Origin: Methanococci archaeon
Lineage (GTDB): Archaea; AGJL01; Methanococci; Methanococcales; Methanocaldococcaceae
Reading direction: 5' to 3'
Length of the DNA stretch: 34,550 nt
Assembly: GCA_013153845.1 (NCBI GenBank)
Contig: JAADDS010000003.1
Span: forward strand, 1-34,550
The translations under genes were made by a program, and so were the position numbers. Below are positions 1-8,211 of the stretch, in pieces. Below the pieces are notes generated by a model, which searched no databases, was not told the DNA's origin, and saw nothing but the letters and a program-made list of their open reading frames with translations. Each line of letters starts with the position of its first letter. Position 1 is the first letter of the stretch.

Positions 1-962
1 AGATAGGAATGAGTTTCATTACCGCTTATAAGTTGTGTGCTGGAGAGGCAGCTATCGCTGACTTCTCATACGCTGCAAAACACGCAGATGTTATTCAAAT
101 GGGTATGATATTACCAGCAAGAAGAGCAAGAGGGCCTAATGAGCCAGGAGGAGTGCCGTTTGGTATATTTGCTGATATAATACAAACCTCGAGGGTTTCT
201 GAAGATCCTGCTCAGATAACGTTAGAGGTTATTGGTGCTGCTGCAACATTCTATGATCAGGTTTGGTTAGGGAGTTATATGTCTGGAGGAGTTGGATTCA
301 CTCAGTATGCGTCAGCAACATATACGGATGACATATTGGATGATTTTGTCTATTATGGAATGGATTATGTTGAGAAGAAGTATGGATTGTGCGGGGTTAA
401 AGCAAACATGGATGTTGTTAAGGATATAGCAACTGAGGTAACACTCTACGGATTGGAGCAGTATGATGAATACCCTGCCCTGTTGGAGGACCACTTTGGT
501 GGTTCACAAAGAGCAGGAGTTACAGCAGCTGCTGCGGGCTGTTCAGTGGCGTTTGCAACAGGAAACTCAAATGCTGGAATCAATGGGTGGTATTTAAGTC
601 AAATTATGCATAAAGAGTATCACAGCAGATTAGGATTCTATGGTTATGATTTGCAAGATCAGTGTGGAGCAGCTAACTCGTTATCAATAAGAAGTGATGA
701 GGGTTTATTGCATGAGGCAAGGGGGCCTAACTATCCAAACTACGCCATGAATGTTGGTCATCAGCCAGAGTATGCAGGAATTGCCCAAGCCCCTCATGCG
801 GCAAGAGGAGATGCTTTCTGCTTGAATCCAATAATTAAGGTGGCTTTTGCAGATAATAATTTAATATTTAACTTTAAGTGGCCAAGGAAGTGTATAGCCA
901 AAGGGGCTTTAAGAGAGTTTGAGCCAGCGGGAGAAAGAGATTTAATTATTCCTGCTGCGTAG
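1..962 (+). CDS. mcrA: Methyl-coenzyme M reductase alpha subunit, C-terminal part (partial)
   Basis: The frame is already open at the left edge (codons at 3 and 6 precede the ATG at 9), so the gene starts outside the window; about 319 of the usual roughly 550 residues are present. MCR makes methane from methyl-coenzyme M and coenzyme B with cofactor F430 in an alpha2beta2gamma2 complex in the cytoplasm. Visible family signatures are [14 protein letters not shown], the [15 protein letters not shown] active-site segment that carries the thioglycine in known MCRs, [19 protein letters not shown], and a C-terminus ending [14 protein letters not shown]. Both isoenzyme I (mcr) and isoenzyme II (mrt) are possible. 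I lean towards mrtA because the mcrD-like gene here lies alone and convergent instead of between B and C as in mcrBDCGA, but this is inference. The family call is near certain. Confidence 0.95.
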   Translation, partial: IGMSFITAYKLCAGEAAIADFSYAAKHADVIQMGMILPARRARGPNEPGGVPFGIFADIIQTSRVSEDPAQITLEVIGAAATFYDQVWLGSYMSGGVGFTQYASATYTDDILDDFVYYGMDYVEKKYGLCGVKANMDVVKDIATEVTLYGLEQYDEYPALLEDHFGGSQRAGVTAAAAGCSVAFATGNSNAGINGWYLSQIMHKEYHSRLGFYGYDLQDQCGAANSLSIRSDEGLLHEARGPNYPNYAMNVGHQPEYAGIAQAPHAARGDAFCLNPIIKVAFADNNLIFNFKWPRKCIAKGALREFEPAGERDLIIPAA

Positions 963-1035
963 ATTTTAAATTTTTAAATTTTTAAGTTTTTAACTATTTG
1001 TTTTATTCTTTTATGTTTTTTTATTTTTTATATGG
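963..1035 (+). terminator. T-tract terminator of the mcrA operon
   Basis: Directly after the TAG stop come repeated runs of four to seven T separated by short A-rich pieces, with no strong hairpin. Archaeal RNA polymerase terminates at such T clusters, so this is the likely end of the operon transcript. Confidence 0.6.
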
Positions 1036-1132
1036 TAACTTGGGATTAATTATTGATAAAATAACAAAAACATAAAATTTAAGTGGACAGATAAGAATAA
1101 AAACTATAAAAAAGGAAAAAATATTTAGAAAC

Positions 1133-1164
1133 AGAATAAAAGCAATTTATTTTATTCTTTTTTT
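1133..1164. terminator. Hairpin between convergent mcrA and mcrD
   Basis: AGAATAAA at 1133-1140 pairs perfectly with TTTATTCT at 1150-1157 (8-bp stem, 9-nt loop). On the plus strand a run of seven T follows; on the minus strand the hairpin lies just past the mcrD stop and T-rich DNA follows. It could serve as a bidirectional barrier. The stem is AT-rich, so it could also be chance. Confidence 0.4.
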
Positions 1165-1645
1165 ATTTTATCAGTTTTACGGAATCTTTTAGTGTTGAAG
1201 TTGTATCAACCATTCCAATTAATCTCGGATCTATTCTGTTAACATCCCCATACTTCATATAATCCGTTACTGTTGGTTTTATTTTTGTAAACACGCCTAT
1301 TCCAATATCATATCCAAACGGAAAATCCTCTTCACATATTTTTTCCAAGTTTTTTATTATTTCATCGAGTTTTTCTTCAAGTGCAGTTATGATTATCTCT
1401 CCAACTTTGATTTTTAATTCCATTTCTTCTCCTCTAACTTTTATAATCTTCCTATCTTTATGATTTACTGGCAAACCTCTTGCTGGTCCAAAAGGAACGG
1501 TTTTTGGTAGTGGTTGTCCGTGAATTATAACCCTTACAACTCCATCCAACTCATATATTTTATTTAAAACTCTTTCCGTAGTTTCTGCCTTTAAATATCT
1601 GTGTGGAAACACTTTGACATCAACAACTTTCACTTCATCACTCAT
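1163..1645 (-). CDS. mcrD: Methyl-coenzyme M reductase operon protein D
   Basis: A 160-residue protein of McrD type. It has the conserved FPHRYLKAETTERVLNKIYEL start, the GQPLPKTVPFGPARGLPVNH block and a charged RGEEMELKIKVG strand. McrD is not part of mature MCR; it is thought to assist assembly or activation. The start is set by GAGGTGA six bases before the ATG. The gene stands alone and points towards mcrA, unlike the usual position of D inside mcrBDCGA, which suggests that it serves isoenzyme II or has been moved. It ends in a plain TAA with T-rich DNA beyond. The family assignment is firm; its pairing with the upstream reductase is inferred. Confidence 0.9.
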   Translation of the reverse strand: MSDEVKVVDVKVFPHRYLKAETTERVLNKIYELDGVVRVIIHGQPLPKTVPFGPARGLPVNHKDRKIIKVRGEEMELKIKVGEIIITALEEKLDEIIKNLEKICEEDFPFGYDIGIGVFTKIKPTVTDYMKYGDVNRIDPRLIGMVDTTSTLKDSVKLIK

Positions 1646-1988
1646 ATCTTTTCACCTCATTTTCATACTATTAATTATAGTCCTCCTTCTTTATAATATT
1701 TTCTATCAATATCGTATGAAAATAGAGTATTTAAAAATATGATTTTATTATTTGATTATTTGAATCTATATTGAAGAAATAACCTCAAAAATCATAAAAC
1801 TCAAACTATCTTTTTATACTAAAAAAACCATTTAGAATAAATAACACCCACAACCTAAATGAAGATCATAATAAAATCATAATAATAAAAATAAAATAAA
1901 AAATGAAATAATACACAATTTAATATTTAAATTAATATTTAAATAGTCATAAAGAAACACAAAATAAATCAATTAAGAGGTGCTTATT
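1646..1988. promoter_or_regulatory. Divergent promoter region between mcrD and aIF2-alpha
   Basis: 343 bp with no convincing gene on either strand. Towards aIF2-alpha there are two near-identical copies of TTAATATTTAAAT at about 1920-1945, the second a plausible TATA box about 45 bp before the start codon. Towards mcrD, AT-rich TATA-like DNA lies at about 1715-1745. Otherwise it is low-complexity A/T sequence. Confidence 0.4.
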
Positions 1989-2780
1989 ATGAGGAGGGAC
2001 TTTCCAGAAGAAGGAGATATAGTAATAGGAACTGTAAAGGATGTTAAGCCGTATGGAGCATTTGTAGAGCTTTTAGAGTATCCGGGAAAAGAGGGAATGA
2101 TTCACATCTCTGAGGTTACATCAGGATGGGTTAAAAACATTAGAGATCACGTGAAAGTTGGGCAGAGGGTTGTTGCGAAGGTTTTAAGAGTAGATGAAAG
2201 AAAAGGACATATTGATCTATCGTTAAAGAGAGTTACTGAGCAACAGAAAAGGGCAAAAGTTCAGGAGTGGAAGAGATTCCAAAGAGCTTCAAAGATGCTT
2301 GAAAGGGCAGCTGAAAAATTGGGTAAGAGTTTGGAAGAGGCATGGGAAGAGGTTGGATATTTATTAGAGGATGAGTTTGGAGAACTTTATAATGCCTTTG
2401 AAACGATGGTTATTGAAGGAAAAGATATTTTAGATGAGTTAGAGATCAGCGATGAGTGGAAAGATGTTTTATATGAAGTGGCAAAGGAGAGTATTGAACT
2501 AACAAATATTGAAGTTGAAGGAATCGTTGAAATGAAGTCCTATGCTCCAGATGGAATAAAACAAATAAAAAAGGCATTAACTACTGCTATAAAAGCGAAT
2601 CCATATGAGGATGTTGAAGTAAGCATAACATATATTGGAGCTCCAAAGTATAGGGTTTTGGTTATAGCTCCCGATTATAAGAGTGGAGAGGAGGTCTTTA
2701 AAAAGGTCTGTGAAAAGGCCGTGGCAACAATCAAAAAACTCGGTGGAGAGGGCAGTTATTATAAAGAGAGCAAAAAATAA
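1989..2780 (+). CDS. eif2a: Translation initiation factor aIF2 alpha subunit
   Basis: A 263-residue protein. Residues from about 8 to 80 form an S1 RNA-binding domain (GTVKDVKPYGAFVELLEYPGK, then GMIHISEV and GHIDLSLKRV). A helical middle domain and an alpha-beta C-terminal domain that contacts the gamma subunit follow. The aIF2 alpha-beta-gamma trimer carries initiator Met-tRNA to the small ribosomal subunit. An in-frame GTG at 1980 would add three residues, but GAGGTG at 1978-1983 is itself the ribosome-binding site for the ATG at 1989, so I use the ATG. Length and domain order match archaeal aIF2-alpha. The nop10 gene follows after 38 bp on the same strand, the pairing commonly seen in archaea. 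Assignment firm. Confidence 0.95.
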   Translation: MRRDFPEEGDIVIGTVKDVKPYGAFVELLEYPGKEGMIHISEVTSGWVKNIRDHVKVGQRVVAKVLRVDERKGHIDLSLKRVTEQQKRAKVQEWKRFQRASKMLERAAEKLGKSLEEAWEEVGYLLEDEFGELYNAFETMVIEGKDILDELEISDEWKDVLYEVAKESIELTNIEVEGIVEMKSYAPDGIKQIKKALTTAIKANPYEDVEVSITYIGAPKYRVLVIAPDYKSGEEVFKKVCEKAVATIKKLGGEGSYYKESKK

Positions 2781-2818
2781 ACAAATAAAAATGATAAAAA
2801 TGATAAATTTGTGAAATT

Positions 2819-2992
2819 ATGAGAATGAGGAAATGTCCAAGGTGTGGTTCTTACTCTTTAAGAGATATATGCCCTCAATGTGGAGAAAACACAATAATTC
2901 CAAAACCTCCAAAGTTTTCATTGGAAGATAGATGGGGAAAATATAGGAGAATGTTAAAGAGGGAACTAAAAAAGAAAATGGAAACAAAATAA
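2819..2992 (+). CDS. nop10: Ribosome biogenesis protein Nop10 (H/ACA RNP)
   Basis: A 57-residue ORF beginning MRMRKCPRCGSYSLRDICPQ. It has the archaeal Nop10 zinc ribbon (CPRCG at residues 6-10, CPQCG at 18-22), then a basic tail with PKPPKFSLEDRWGKYRR that wraps Cbf5. Nop10 is a core protein of the H/ACA ribonucleoprotein that makes pseudouridine in rRNA. It lies 38 bp downstream of aIF2-alpha and is probably co-transcribed. The ribosome-binding site is weak (GTGA), consistent with coupling to the upstream gene. The upstream GTG at 2811 is in another frame and soon reaches a stop. Size and motif leave little doubt. Confidence 0.93.
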   Translation: MRMRKCPRCGSYSLRDICPQCGENTIIPKPPKFSLEDRWGKYRRMLKRELKKKMETK

Positions 2993-3008
2993 ATTTATAC
3001 TAAATAAT

Positions 3009-3035
3009 GAGTGTATAAACACTTATACCTCTTTT
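3009..3035 (+). terminator. Hairpin terminator after nop10
   Basis: GAG and GTATAA (3009-3018, one bulged T) pair with TTATAC and CTC (3023-3031) around a 4-nt loop, followed by TTTT and further T-rich DNA. It sits 17 bp after the nop10 stop, between convergent genes. Confidence 0.5.
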
Positions 3036-3054
3036 ATTTCAACACCAAATATTT

Positions 3055-4428
3055 TTATTTTATTTCTATTGCCTTCCACGGTGCATTTTTTGGATCTATC
3101 TTTAATAAATAACCATCTAACAAATTATCTTTTTTTAAAGAACTTAATAATTGAGAATAGTTTTTAGAACGGCCTAAATAGTCCCCAATAATTTTATCTC
3201 CTCTGGCTAATACACACTGACATACCATCGCATTAAAATTTTCAGTTCCCACTTTTATATTCTCTTTTTTTAATTTTTTTTCAATATATTTTACCTTCTG
3301 CTTAGAGGATAAATCAAATGGCTCCATTTCGAAATCGGTGTGTGGTTTTGGAATCATTGGGTTTATTGACACTTCTACTTTTTTTATTTGATTTTTTATT
3401 TTTTTTGATAGGTTTATAATCTCTTCAACATCCTCTTCTGTCTCTGTCGGCAAACCTACCATGAAATAGAGTTTGATCTTTTCAACATTAAACTTCTTTG
3501 CAATATCTACTGCATTCATTATATCTTCTTCTGAAATATCCTTTTTTATAAACTCTCTAAGTCGCTCACTCCCCGCTTCTGGGGCAATGGTTAGTGTTTT
3601 TAATTTTAAAACTTTCATAAGTTCTTCTGTTATTGTATCTGCCCTCAGTGAGGATGGAGAAACTTGAACCCTTTTCTCATCTAAAAAATTGCATAACTCA
3701 ACGATATATTTATAATCTCCAACAGAAGGAGATATTAAGGCCACTTTATTAACCTTATTAACTTTTATTCCTTCTTCTGCTAAATACATTAGATCTTCGA
3801 GTTTTCTAAATCTTGGAGGATAATAAATTGCTCTCGCTAAGCAAAACTTACATCTTCTTGGGCATCCCCTTCCAATTTCTAAAAGAAAAGATTTTCCATA
3901 GGCACTTTCTTCAGATGTTGGCTGATATATTGGGTAGTCATCTATTGTTAATTTTTTTGGGTAAATTCGTTTAATTTTCTTTGGTTTTGTGTATTTTGAA
4001 TAAACCCCATTAAGATTAAAATTTCGATTAATGAGTTCTGCCATTACGTTAGTTCCCTCTATCTCTCCAACAATAAATGCATCAAAATATTTTTCCAGAG
4101 GGAAGAAGTTCTGCATTATACACGGCCCTCCAGCAACAAAAATAGCGTTTGGATTCGTTTTTTTTAAGGATTTTATAATGTTTAGGGCATTAAAATAATC
4201 ATTCTCATATTGGAGTGTGATAAACACTGCATCAAAGTTTTTTATCAGTTCATAGTTCTCTATAAAAAAAACCTTTACATCTATATCTTCAAATTTACTT
4301 AAATGTTCTGCCAATATATGAACAGCCAGGCAGGAAATTCCTGCTCTAAATTTATTAGGGTAGAGTATCGCAACATTTTTAATTTTGTTTCTATTTTCAG
4401 TTTTGTTTTTGGTATTAAATTTTTTCAT
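3055..4428 (-). CDS. Radical SAM protein with B12-binding-like N-terminal domain
   Basis: 457 residues. Residues about 15-150 resemble the Rossmann-like cobalamin-binding domain found in front of many radical SAM enzymes (FVAGGPCIMQNFFPLE), but I see no DxHxxG base-coordinating motif. The 4Fe-4S site is GRGCPRRCKFC, with Cys189, Cys193 and Cys196 in the canonical CxxxCxxC spacing; TIAPEAGSERLREF and YFMVGLPTETEED are typical radical SAM barrel segments. The substrate cannot be told from sequence. I believe it is orthologous to M. jannaschii MJ1155, which is uncharacterised as far as I know. It is the last gene of the minus-strand group and faces nop10. The start is supported by GGGA six bases upstream. 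Confidence 0.8.
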   Translation of the reverse strand: MKKFNTKNKTENRNKIKNVAILYPNKFRAGISCLAVHILAEHLSKFEDIDVKVFFIENYELIKNFDAVFITLQYENDYFNALNIIKSLKKTNPNAIFVAGGPCIMQNFFPLEKYFDAFIVGEIEGTNVMAELINRNFNLNGVYSKYTKPKKIKRIYPKKLTIDDYPIYQPTSEESAYGKSFLLEIGRGCPRRCKFCLARAIYYPPRFRKLEDLMYLAEEGIKVNKVNKVALISPSVGDYKYIVELCNFLDEKRVQVSPSSLRADTITEELMKVLKLKTLTIAPEAGSERLREFIKKDISEEDIMNAVDIAKKFNVEKIKLYFMVGLPTETEEDVEEIINLSKKIKNQIKKVEVSINPMIPKPHTDFEMEPFDLSSKQKVKYIEKKLKKENIKVGTENFNAMVCQCVLARGDKIIGDYLGRSKNYSQLLSSLKKDNLLDGYLLKIDPKNAPWKAIEIK

Positions 4429-4512
4429 TAAAGATCCCGGGTTAATATTTTTTATTTTTTAGGTTATATTTTTATTTGTATCATTTTTCATAGTTTTTTG
4501 ATTTTTACTCGT

Positions 4513-4752
4513 TTATAATTCATGTTTTGAATAAATAACATCTCCACTTCCTTTCTTTCTTATCATCAATATCCTATGTAGTGGGATGTAGGTGTCTTCA
4601 TAAACTATGTAGCTTCCTTTAATATCAACATTCTCCATTGGAATGACCTTTTTATTGTTTTTAGCACCTCTGTGTAGTATAACCAATTCGAACTCCTCTT
4701 TTTTATACTTTGGATGCCATAGGATCTTATTTAAAATATCTTTTAGGGTCAT
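4513..4752 (-). CDS. MJ1316-domain protein (DUF504/UPF0248)
   Basis: A 79-residue single-domain protein. The pattern LKDILNKILWHPKY, a central strand pair and IPLHRILMIRKKG define the MJ1316 (DUF504) family. Aravind and colleagues proposed from genomic context that this domain recognises RNA with cyclic-phosphate ends; I do not know of direct proof. Its upstream neighbour on the same strand is a Clp1-type RNA 5'-kinase (86 bp away), which fits a role at RNA ends. An AGGT ribosome-binding site precedes the ATG. Family firm, biochemical role open. Confidence 0.85.
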   Translation of the reverse strand: MTLKDILNKILWHPKYKKEEFELVILHRGAKNNKKVIPMENVDIKGSYIVYEDTYIPLHRILMIRKKGSGDVIYSKHEL

Positions 4753-4838
4753 AATTAAACCTATTTCTTATTTTTTATACTTTTATATTATATTCTTAAT
4801 TTTGGTAATTTTAATCTTCTAATATTTTTTGAATGTTG

Positions 4839-5930
4839 TCATAAATAATCTCTATCCAACAAATATTCTTCTCCATCTTCTACTATTTTCAATCTTCCAA
4901 TTCTGATTTCTTTAACAACTTTTAATAGTTCTTCATCTATTGGAGAAATAATCTTTAAAACCTTATTTTCAAAATCAATCTCTTTTAAAATGCCAATATC
5001 TATACAAAATCCATCCTCATCTATTAAACCCACAATTATATCTTCGAATTTTTCTGGCTCTAAGTAGTACAAAACATTTTTATCTATTTTTCGAGGCATC
5101 TCTTCTAAGTCCCTCTTCACTACTGTATATTTCCCCTCACACTTACTTCCATAAAGAACCTTCCACTTAAACAATGCCTCCATTAAATATTTCTCTTCTT
5201 CTGATATTTCTTTTCCTTGAAATACCTTAGATCCTGTAATATTTATAGTCATCTTAATCTCATAAACCCTTGAATCTTTAAAATACTCTTTCCATTTTTC
5301 TAATCTTATTTTTCTTCTTTCATCTCTACTAAAACTTTTTACATGCTCATAAACTTTTAATTTAACGATTTTATATTTAGTTTTAAAAAGATCCAATAGA
5401 GGTTTAAGTTCTCCTTCTTTCTCTAATCCTACTATAATATTGGGATTTATTAGTTCTATCTTCATCCTTTTTAAGTCAAATCCCGATCCAAAGATCAGGC
5501 CAGTTGTATCTATTATCACAACCTCTACTCTAAGTTCCTCTGCAAGATCGCATAACCGCTTAATTCCAACAATCATTTCTCCAAAAAATTGGATTGGAGT
5601 TGTAGATCCTATAAAATAACTTTTATATGGTTTGATGTTATGAAGTTCTTCAAATTTCTCATTTAAAATACCTAAACTTATAGTTGCTGGGGGTAGAATA
5701 CTTTTTTGTCCAACATCACAGTCCAAGATCGCTACTTTATATCCGAGATTTAAAAGTTCTTTTGATAAAAACGCTGTTAATGTTGTTTTTCCACTGTCTA
5801 ATCCTCCAAGAATTATTATCTTTAAAATATCCCCTTCTCTTTTCTTTTCTGATAATTTTTCTTTTATTAATTCGAGCAGTTCTATCCTACTTTCTGGAAT
5901 ATCATCTGGATAGTTTGCCTTTGTAATCAT
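4839..5930 (-). CDS. Clp1/Grc3-type polynucleotide 5'-hydroxyl kinase
   Basis: 363 residues. The P-loop GGLDSGKT lies at residues 42-49, followed by LGYKVAILDCDVGQ, whose DxDxGQ is the hallmark of Clp1/Grc3 kinases, and a Walker-B-like VVIIDTTG. A C-terminal beta-rich region with GLIDEDGFCIDIGIL resembles the Clp1 C-terminal domain. Enzymes of this family phosphorylate 5'-OH RNA (and often DNA) ends using ATP. The first in-frame start, a GTG at 5939, lies inside the ribosome-binding site AGGTGGAGGGT, so the ATG at 5930 is preferred. It stands between cobD (59 bp upstream) and the MJ1316-domain gene. The family call is strong; the physiological substrate is unknown. Confidence 0.88.
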   Translation of the reverse strand: MITKANYPDDIPESRIELLELIKEKLSEKKREGDILKIIILGGLDSGKTTLTAFLSKELLNLGYKVAILDCDVGQKSILPPATISLGILNEKFEELHNIKPYKSYFIGSTTPIQFFGEMIVGIKRLCDLAEELRVEVVIIDTTGLIFGSGFDLKRMKIELINPNIIVGLEKEGELKPLLDLFKTKYKIVKLKVYEHVKSFSRDERRKIRLEKWKEYFKDSRVYEIKMTINITGSKVFQGKEISEEEKYLMEALFKWKVLYGSKCEGKYTVVKRDLEEMPRKIDKNVLYYLEPEKFEDIIVGLIDEDGFCIDIGILKEIDFENKVLKIISPIDEELLKVVKEIRIGRLKIVEDGEEYLLDRDYL

Positions 5931-5989
5931 ACCCTCCACCTAAATAAACTTTAAATCAACACATTAAAGGAAAATTAAAAATTTAAAAA

Positions 5990-6931
5990 TTAACCAAAAT
6001 ATATAATAAAGTATAAAATATACATCAAAGAATAAATTACAAGATATGAAAGAACGACCATATCCACTGCCTTAAAGGCATTGAGCGATTTTTCAATATT
6101 TATCTTCCCACGGCCAATTTTATAAACTCCGATCTTTTCAAGGGTTATGTTAAGTGCATTGGCTAATGTAGCCATGGTGTAGCCAGAATTCGGAGAGGAA
6201 ACTCTATTTGCCTCTTTTAGAAACCCATAAATAGCTCCTTTCACACTACCTCCATATAGAGGAGATGTTGCAATAAGTAAAATTCCAGATAATCTCGATG
6301 GGATAAAGTTTACCACATCATCCAATCTTGCTGAGAACTTTCCATACCATAAATACTTTTCATTTTTATAACCTATCATTGCATCTAACGTGTTTATTGC
6401 TCTATAAACAAAAGCCCCGGGCATTCCAAAGAGTGTGGCATAGAATAATGCTCCTATTATACTATCAGTTATGTTTTCAGATAAACTTTCTATTGAAGCG
6501 GAGAGGACGTGTTCTTCATCTAATTGTGATGTATCCCTACTTACAACGTGTTGAACCGCCTCTCTTGCTTTCTCTAAATTTCCTTCTTTTAATAACATTA
6601 CTGGCCTTTTACAGAAATCGAAGAGTGATTTATAACCTATTGCCGTGGAGAGCACAGCTCCATAAGTTATATAGTTTATAGGTGTAGGTAGGAAGAAAAT
6701 CAACTTTTCCACTAAAAAAGAGGAGATCCCAACGATTGTTATAGTTATTAGGGCAATTAACGTGCCGAATATAAAGTCCCTTATCTTATTTTTACAATTG
6801 GTTGATTTAAATATATCTTCTAAAAAGGAGATAAGATTTCCTATCCATACCGTAGGATGAACACACTCTGGAGGTTCACCAAATATTCGATCAAATATCA
6901 CACTTATCCATAAAACTACTGGATTTAACAT
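5990..6931 (-). CDS. cobD: Cobalamin biosynthesis protein CobD/CbiB
   Basis: A 313-residue membrane protein with four or five hydrophobic segments. The N-terminal DRIFGEPPECVHPTVWIGNL and the central SRDTSQLDEEHVLSASIESLSEN are diagnostic of CbiB/CobD, the amidating enzyme that turns adenosylcobyric acid into adenosylcobinamide or its phosphate. Methanogens need corrinoids for methyl transfer. Its ATG overlaps the stop of the aconitase X gene by one base (TAATG) with GGGAG just upstream, so the two are probably translationally coupled although their pathways are unrelated. Length is normal for the family. Confidence 0.92.
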   Translation of the reverse strand: MLNPVVLWISVIFDRIFGEPPECVHPTVWIGNLISFLEDIFKSTNCKNKIRDFIFGTLIALITITIVGISSFLVEKLIFFLPTPINYITYGAVLSTAIGYKSLFDFCKRPVMLLKEGNLEKAREAVQHVVSRDTSQLDEEHVLSASIESLSENITDSIIGALFYATLFGMPGAFVYRAINTLDAMIGYKNEKYLWYGKFSARLDDVVNFIPSRLSGILLIATSPLYGGSVKGAIYGFLKEANRVSSPNSGYTMATLANALNITLEKIGVYKIGRGKINIEKSLNAFKAVDMVVLSYLVIYSLMYILYFIIYFG

Positions 6932-8145
6932 TACTCTCCCATCAATAACTCTTTAATATCTTTAAATATAACTTCACTCTTGCAGAAACTTGGTAAATAA
7001 ACCGCTGCTTTTCCCGAGTTCGTTGCTACAACATCGTATCCCAAATCCTCTATCGGAGAAACAACCATACACGTATCTTTAACAATCTTTCCTCCTGCTT
7101 TTTCAATGATCTCTGTATATCCCATTCGATCAGCAATGGCTTTTATGTGTAGAGAGCAGCATACCCATAGTTCAGATTTTATCTTATAATTTCTTTTTTT
7201 CAATAGTTCTGCAATATATTTTATCTCTCTGATACTACAATGCGGACATCCAACACATATTAACTCTGGTTTTCTATCTGTCGTATTTAACTGTTCGTAT
7301 GCATCTTTTATCTCTTCCTTTCCCAATGTTATCTTCTCCTCATTTTCGATTTCAACCTTTTTACATCTGCACTCTGCAGTTAATCTTTCAGCGTGGTAGA
7401 GGGCGATTCCACCGCTGGCGGCCATAACCGCCCCAAGTGATTTTAGATCGTCAACGTTTGGTTTAAGTTTATAGAGATTTTTGAAGTAAGGAACCCCTTT
7501 TTTCACTTCTTTACCTACTATGTATCCTATGGCTCCATAAATACTCTCTTCTACGTTGTTATTTAAAACATTTTCTTCTATCTCAATTGTAACTGTCGCT
7601 TTTCTATTTTCATCTAAGTGATAACCATAATATGGAGTTTTCCCAATAATTGCCGATGCTAATGCACTTTGAGCTCCCTCTCTATTAGTTTTAGCACCCA
7701 ATACGGAATTTGCGAAACTTACAGCAGAACTTTCTGCCCAACTAATATGATCTGCAAATTTTGGAACGTTTCCAGTTAAGTAAGGTGTGCAAGTGCAACC
7801 TATCTCAACATCCATTTTTTTAAATGCATCAATTATTCTGAGTTGTTTTAAAGCAAATTCTTCATCTATTCCAAGGTCTTTCCAGTTATCTAAATCCATC
7901 CCTGCAGGATTTAGTGTAGAGTGAACTTTAACTTTAACATTTTCTTTTGCAAAGTCATCTAAAAACTCTAAACCAATATCTCCTATGGTTTTATATGAAA
8001 CTCCGGAAATTTGAGCAGAAGTTATTGGAATCAATTTTTCGGCCCCATATATCTCCCCTAAAGATACAAGGAGGTTCATACATTTTCTTAATATTTCTCC
8101 ATATTCTCCATCGAGTATTTTCTCCTCTTCCCTGGTTAAATGCAT
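6931..8145 (-). CDS. Aconitase X, phosphomevalonate dehydratase large subunit
   Basis: 404 residues of the DUF521/AcnX family. Typical blocks are the N-terminal LTREEEKILDGEYG, VHSTLNPAGMDLDNW, GCTCTPYLTGN (Cys117, Cys119) and ICVGCPHCSIREI (Cys297, Cys300, Cys303); these, with Cys359, are candidate ligands for the iron-sulfur cluster. In archaea this protein with a small DUF126 subunit dehydrates mevalonate 5-phosphate in the modified mevalonate pathway to isoprenoid lipids. No small-subunit gene is in the window. A longer reading from 8169 adds eight residues, but a full GGAGGTGAT ribosome-binding site lies between the two possible starts and fixes the ATG at 8145. It overlaps cobD by one base. 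Confidence 0.88.
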   Translation of the reverse strand: MHLTREEEKILDGEYGEILRKCMNLLVSLGEIYGAEKLIPITSAQISGVSYKTIGDIGLEFLDDFAKENVKVKVHSTLNPAGMDLDNWKDLGIDEEFALKQLRIIDAFKKMDVEIGCTCTPYLTGNVPKFADHISWAESSAVSFANSVLGAKTNREGAQSALASAIIGKTPYYGYHLDENRKATVTIEIEENVLNNNVEESIYGAIGYIVGKEVKKGVPYFKNLYKLKPNVDDLKSLGAVMAASGGIALYHAERLTAECRCKKVEIENEEKITLGKEEIKDAYEQLNTTDRKPELICVGCPHCSIREIKYIAELLKKRNYKIKSELWVCCSLHIKAIADRMGYTEIIEKAGGKIVKDTCMVVSPIEDLGYDVVATNSGKAAVYLPSFCKSEVIFKDIKELLMGE

Positions 8146-8148
8146 TAG

Positions 8149-8157
8149 ATCACCTCC
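8149..8157 (-). promoter_or_regulatory. Ribosome-binding site that fixes the aconitase X start
   Basis: On the minus strand GGAGGTGAT ends three bases before the ATG at 8145. It is complementary to the methanogen 16S 3' end and rules out the earlier in-frame start at 8169. Confidence 0.8.
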
Positions 8158-8211
8158 TTTGTTTATCATTTTACAGTTTATTTATCTTTTTTTAGTTTTA
8201 TTTTTCAACTT

